Notes under the pieces: generated by a model
Database searches by the model: none
Told to the model about the DNA's origin: nothing
Seen by the model: the letters and a program-made list of their open reading frames with translations, nothing else
Made by a program: the position numbers and the translations under genes
Assembly (NCBI GenBank): GCA_018398765.1
Contig: JAHBMJ010004416.1
Coordinates: 2,998-27,050 of the forward strand
Source of the DNA: Chromera velia
Taxonomy: Eukaryota > Sar > Chromeraceae
Reading direction: 5' to 3'
DNA: 24,053 nucleotides
In this document: positions 20,190 to 24,053 of the stretch, one piece after another
Position numbering within the stretch: position 1 is the first letter of the stretch
How the letters are laid out: the number at the start of each line of letters is the position of its first letter

Positions 20190-20873
20190 ATGCAGCCGAT
20201 GTTTGCCACGGCGGCCGCGGCGGCAAAGTCTGCCATTCAGTCTGATTCCCTTCTCTCGCATGAAGAAAAGCAGAAGTTGAAACAAGACGTGGATGCTTGC
20301 ACAGGCAAGGTAAATGAGGTTGATATGGACTCCGCACTCTCTCCACAAGAGAAGAGAGAGAGAAAGACTTGGATTCTTTCGTTTGCCGGACGAGATAGGA
20401 GGAAGCTGCGTTTTGGTTAGTATGGTCAAAATGACTATGCCACGATGGCAAAAAACAAGACGTTTGTCAAGATCCAGAGGGGGCACCATTCGAAGGGGGC
20501 CAGAGTTGAAAAGTTTCTCGAATATGTCTTGGACAGGGAGAACAATCCTTGGTATGTCCCCTCAAATCTGCCAGCTCCTTCTTTTCTCGATCGGCTGAAC
20601 CAGTTGAGACAAGGGAAGGACGAAGCGGCAGAAGCGAAACTGTCTGGTCAGGAAGCAAAGGCAGCGGCAGACAAAGCCGCTGCCGAGGCCTTCCAGCTGC
20701 ACCAGTTCGGACGATTTCTTTTGTCTCTCTTTGGGGGACCCCTGCCTTTCATCTGTAGGTTACCAACTCTCGGACCGATTTCTTTTGTCCCCGCACTCCT
20801 GGCAGGATTGCCCCTACCCCCACAGACGGTGTTGGTGATGTCAGGAGTCCAGTCCACCGGTCCTGCCGGGTGA
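20190..20873 (+). CDS. Unrecognised small protein, two-exon model
   Basis: Exons 20190-20309 and 20421-20873 join in phase 0 (AAG/GTAAAT; TTTTGGTTAG/TAT). The start is the ATG at 20190; a pyrimidine tract and CAG at 20175-20177 suggest an earlier 5' exon. The protein begins with an Ala run and a Lys/Glu-rich helix, then KNKTFVKIQRGHHSKGARVE, a segment with ENNPWYVPSNLPAPSF, and an Ala/Lys/Glu-rich helix. From about codon 20700 the frame runs antisense to the recombinase fragment, so its last 55-60 residues are probably not native coding sequence. I do not recognise the protein. It may be a host gene broken by an insertion, or part of the mobile element. Confidence 0.35.
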
Positions 20874-21205
20874 TGGATCGCAATTGCTGATTTGATGAAG
20901 TCGACTGTTGACTCGGCTCTGATCGCCACCGCGTCCCCTGTTGGCTGCTCTTGACCGTAGGCATATTTGTTGAGGTACTGGATAACGTGGGTGTCTGTGA
21001 CGCAGTACATCAAGGAAACTGGAGGACATTCAAACTGAATGGTCCCTTCATCCCAAGGAAAGTCTGCCCCCATTTCGGCTTTCAGCTTCGGGACTACCCA
21101 AACAACAAACTCCTTGAATCTCCTCCTCCGGTCCTCTCGACAAAAAAAAGCACGGATGCGAGTAGTCAGATCTATGCCTTCCGACAACTTCCTTCGGACG
21201 AGCAT
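20648..21205 (-). pseudogene. Crypton-like tyrosine recombinase, N-terminal fragment
   Basis: The minus-strand frame reads RRFKEFVVWVVPKLKAE, CVTDTHVIQYLNKYAYG and ESTVDFIKSAIAIHHP. It continues to NPARS and a basic stretch, RGPPKRDKRN. This resembles the core-binding, DNA-binding part of Crypton-like tyrosine recombinases found in algal and protist genomes (TVIQYLN, NPTRS and basic-tail motifs, recalled from memory). The catalytic domain with its Arg-His-Arg-Tyr residues is absent. Homology fades near 20730 and a stop follows at 20650-20648. A TAG lies shortly upstream of the first Met. It is a relic, inserted opposite to the plus-strand gene model. Confidence 0.5.
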
Positions 21206-21641
21206 GATGCCGGAGTGGACAGGCCGGACAGGCCGCTAAAGAAGAAGGAGACGGCTACGAAGAAGGAGACGCCAAGATACAGAAAATACCGGGTCACTCC
21301 CAGAACTCCACACACCAGTCCGTTCTACAAAAGAGCACTGACAGTCAATCAGGGGATGTGTCCTGATGGCAACGATACCTTATTCAGCTCTGGGGACGTA
21401 CTGGTTGTGAATCCGGATTCTCATCCGGACCAGATTCCAACATTAATGCAATGACGCAACATTCAGTTTAATCATGTTTCGATCTTCGACGGCAGTCAAT
21501 TAAAGCAGATCCATCATGTCAGATCTGGCATTGTTGCTAGTCATTGTTGATCGATCGAGCTGTCGGTGTTGGAAGCGACAGAACAGCACATTGTCCTGGG
21601 TTTGGTCAGTTACCGTAGAAAGAGTTTTTCACTCTCCTCAT

Positions 21642-21659
21642 TGGTATATCGATATACCA
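21642..21659. repeat. Perfect 18-bp palindrome
   Basis: TGGTATATCGATATACCA is its own reverse complement. It lies 34 bp before the 3' splice site of the SUMO-like fusion ORF, just outside the candidate mobile element. It could be a binding site for a dimeric protein or an insertion footprint. Confidence 0.85.
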
Positions 21660-21693
21660 GTCTGATGACCTAGTGTTGAACTCTTTTTTTCAG

Positions 21694-22626
21694 ACTTCGT
21701 TTCTATCCCACTCCTGTGAGCGTGTAATGCGGTGTCCACGCCCGAGGCACAGCCGTCGTCTTCCCCTCCAGCCGACCAGGGGGAAACACGAGTTGCTGAA
21801 GGATCTCTGTAGTTGCATCAATGAACATTTTGACAAGAGCCTCTTCTCAGACGTACTCGACCGGTGGGCATCCACGGAATCAGAGAGAACAGACATGATT
21901 GACTGTTACATTCGCTGTCTTGCCTTCAAGGCACTTATGAACGACACCATGGTAGAGTCTCTCTCGATGCCTGCTCAGATCGACGCTCTCTGGCACGAGC
22001 ACGTGTTAGAGATATAGAGCTACGTGAAGCTCATGCAGCTCCTCGAGACCAAGTACGATGTCCCGTTCGTCCACCACAGCTCCCGTCTTGCGAAGGATAG
22101 GGAGGCGCAAGCTTTGCGCTTTTCTCTCATGTGCACCGTCTACGGGCGGTTTTTTCCGAATGCCGACATGAAAAAGTTCATCAAATGGGACGAGCCCTTC
22201 CAGTTGGATACAGATGATGAAGCCCCACAGCAGCCCCAGCAGCCCCCGCCACTGCCCGCGCCCTAGCCCGCGCCGCCACTGCAGCAACAGCAGCAGGGGG
22301 CAGGGGAGGAAGGGGGGGACGCCGATCCCCCACCCTCTCCAGTGTGGGGAGGTGCACCCAACCCCGAGAGAAACTGGAAGGATGGCCTGCATCTGAATCT
22401 GAGGGTGCGTGCTACGGATGGACAGGAGATCCACTTCCGAATCAAAGAAACCACACGGCTAGAGAAGCTTATGAACGCATACTGCCAACGTCTGGGACAG
22501 AACATCGATGCGGTCTGCTTCATGTTCGACGGTGAGGCCGTGGCCAAAGAACAGACCTGCAGAGAAATCGTCGGGCTGGGGGACTGGGGTCTGCTCGATG
22601 CGATGCTGCCTCAGACAGGCTGCTGA
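21694..22626 (+). pseudogene. WHxH-domain and SUMO-like fusion ORF with two in-frame TAG codons
   Basis: One frame stays coherent from a likely 3' splice site (TTTTTTTCAG, 21693) to TGA at 22624-22626, broken only by TAG at 22015-22017 and 22264-22266. The first possible Met is at 21727. The first domain holds IDALWHEHVLEI, then SYVKLMQLLE and FVHHSSRLAKDREAQALR. That fits a conserved WHxHIL domain I recall fused to ubiquitin-like modules in algal proteins. A Pro/Gln-rich linker follows, then a SUMO-like beta-grasp domain (LHLNLRVRATDGQEIHFRIK, LMNAYCQRLG, FMFDGEAV). The end is QTGC where conjugable SUMO has QTGG. Both TAG codons could derive from CAG by one C-to-T change. Most likely a recent pseudogene; stop readthrough or editing would be the alternative. 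Confidence 0.6.
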
Positions 22627-23230
22627 GCATGCATGAGAATAGGTGGATAGCTAGGTGTGGGTCGGTTGAGAGTCTTCACTCAGTGGTATGTATTGTGTGA
22701 TTTGTATTTAACTGCATGGAAGCTTGGGGAGGGTGGGCAATCTGGGGGCATGCACAGAGTCTTTGTTTCTTTTTTTTTTTTCTCCCTCTCTGGATGGGGA
22801 ACGATCTGCTGATCCAGATTCTGCATGAAGCGTGTAAACGGACAGATTCACATCTTTTCCAGTAAAATGTATGAATAGGAAAGTAAAATTGAGGGAAATC
22901 GTGGCCATAAAGGGTGGAGATAAAGGAGAGACTGGTGCGAGCCGGCGGAAACTTTTCAGGAAAGGAATGTTCGATATCATGAAGCACATGAAGGTGATTT
23001 CAAAAGAGAAAAGGACGTACGAGCACTCTTTCTGTTCATGCAATCTCTTAGCTCCTCATGCCAGGAAGCCGGGCAGGCGACCGAGTTCCGTGTGCCTTCA
23101 TTTTTCAAATCCATGAAGGCGGACTCACAGAAAGAAATCCCATAAAGGAGAACACAGAGACCTGGTTTTTCAGCGTCTCTCTACGTCTCTCCAATCATTC
23201 AAGAAAGTGCCTGGATGTCACATGAATGAT
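22627..23230. other. No supportable gene
   Basis: This is the 3' flank of the SUMO-like ORF. It contains a T-run at 22769-22781 and an open frame at 22871-23116 (Lys/Arg-rich start) with no recognisable homology or flanking splice sites. No AATAAA was found near the TGA. Confidence 0.5.
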
Positions 23231-23740
23231 TCTGACATCTAGTCTGACATTTAGAGTCTATTGTAGAGGTTTCGTTTGTTTGATATTATTTGAGCCTTAA
23301 TCGACAAACATTGACGAACCATGTGTTTAATCTTCGGCTAATGATATTTGTAATGATGTTCTTAGTGATATTCACTCAAATAAATTTGTGTTTAGAATTT
23401 ACTTGAATTTATGTTAGTATGCAAATCATATACTACTATACTGTTACTAGTAACTCTGAAACTCATTTAAATTCATTTATCAATCCTAATCATAATTCTA
23501 TAGCATAGCTCTACTAGTAGAGCATAACTTTGTATAACATAAATTAGCTGATTCAAATTGATTGATATTGATTGATTTCTAAATTAATTTATCACAATTC
23601 ATTTATAAACCGACCCAGAAAATTACTTAAATTCGTAAGTACTAGTGACAGAAATTCATATAAATTGACTGCGCAAATTCGCTTAATTTAAATTTATTTG
23701 CATGCAAATTGCAAATTCACTCAGCTAACTTATTTTCTTT
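23230..23740. other. Second AT-rich spacer island
   Basis: Strongly AT-rich with many stops in all frames. It has three ACTAGT sites (23446, 23513, 23641) and a perfect 16-bp palindrome around the middle one (23508-23523). In composition it resembles the island at 3019-4376. Confidence 0.7.
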
Positions 23741-23869
23741 CACACATATACAAACAGCAGCGCACGTACGCGCGCGCAAACATGTATATACACAGACAGA
23801 GCGGAAGAGAGAGAAGAGAAAGAGGGGGAGGGGAACACAACATTTCTTTTTCTTTCTTTCTTTCTCTCC

Positions 23870-23871
<2 letters not shown>

Positions 23872-23936
<65 letters not shown>
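23872..23936 (+). repeat. Compound microsatellite (CA)n(GA)n
   Basis: A CA run (23872-23904) passes directly into an AG run (23905-23936). It has the same architecture and orientation as the repeat at 6515-6583. Confidence 0.95.
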
Positions 23937-23941
<5 letters not shown>

Positions 23942-24002
23942 GAGACATCCCCGGGAGTTGAAAGCTCCACCTAGGGTTTGGGATCAATCAATCAATCAGA
24001 TA

Positions 24003-24004
<2 letters not shown>

Positions 24005-24033
<29 letters not shown>
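24005..24033 (+). repeat. (CA)n microsatellite
   Basis: About 14 CA dinucleotides, preceded by four ATCA units at 23985-23999. Confidence 0.95.
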
Positions 24034-24035
<2 letters not shown>

Positions 24036-24053
24036 ACAGAGTGTCAGAGAGAG

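Larger units (their letters stand above)
19800..21449. mobile_element. Candidate element bounded by ATCCGGA-type repeats
   Basis: ATCCGGA or close variants occur near 19813, 19836, 19882 and 19952, and again at 21411 and 21423. A 19-bp direct repeat with one mismatch (19941-19959 and 21412-21430) flanks the interior. The outer ends are weakly inverted: GCATTA..GGAATC at 19800 and the same pattern on the minus strand from 21449. The interior carries an antisense tyrosine-recombinase fragment. No target-site duplication is evident, so boundaries are tentative. Confidence 0.3.

Noticed and set aside
22871-23116. Plus-strand open frame of 81 codons
   Set aside because: No homology, splice sites or codon pattern that support it.

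Overview
The window is eukaryotic nuclear DNA. It has spliceosomal GT-AG introns on both strands, AATAAA-type polyadenylation signals, many microsatellites and AT-rich intergenic islands. The proteins and the mobile-element relic suggest a unicellular alga or alveolate, perhaps a chromerid-like protist. That placement is an inference; nothing here fixes the species.

Layout. (1) 1-2899, plus strand: the 3' part of a gene for a UBE2Z-type ubiquitin-conjugating enzyme. Four exons can be joined (760-797, 1177-1280, 1858-1973, 2342-2899); the N-terminal exons lie outside the window. (2) About 3020-4376: 3' flank and AT-rich spacer with one GC-rich, exon-like block. (3) 4377-19160, minus strand: about 15 kb that I assemble into a single gene of 11 exons. 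All ten junctions are GT-AG and keep the reading frame, giving a protein of about 3,660-3,700 residues. Its first two thirds hold about 22 copies of a degenerate, Gly/Asp-turn-rich module of 75-110 residues. Next come an Arg/Ser/Gly-rich region, a domain that looks like a catalytically dead isochorismatase/nicotinamidase-fold hydrolase, acidic and basic tracts, and a short charged helical C-terminus. I do not recognise the repeat family. (4) 19161-22626: a gene-poor, mobile-element-like zone. It holds ATCCGGA-rich repeats, a small two-exon plus-strand gene model, an antisense fragment of a Crypton-like tyrosine recombinase, and a SUMO-like fusion ORF broken by two in-frame TAG codons. (5) 22627-24053: no supportable gene; AT-rich spacer and (CA)n/(GA)n repeats.

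The genes show no obvious functional link beyond a loose ubiquitin/SUMO theme at the two ends (UBE2Z, and the SUMO-like fusion relic). The most novel object is the giant modular protein. The most unusual sequence-level pattern is tetranucleotide repeats growing out of splice sites: GTCA runs at 5' splice sites and CTGT/CTGC runs before 3' splice sites, in both spliced genes.
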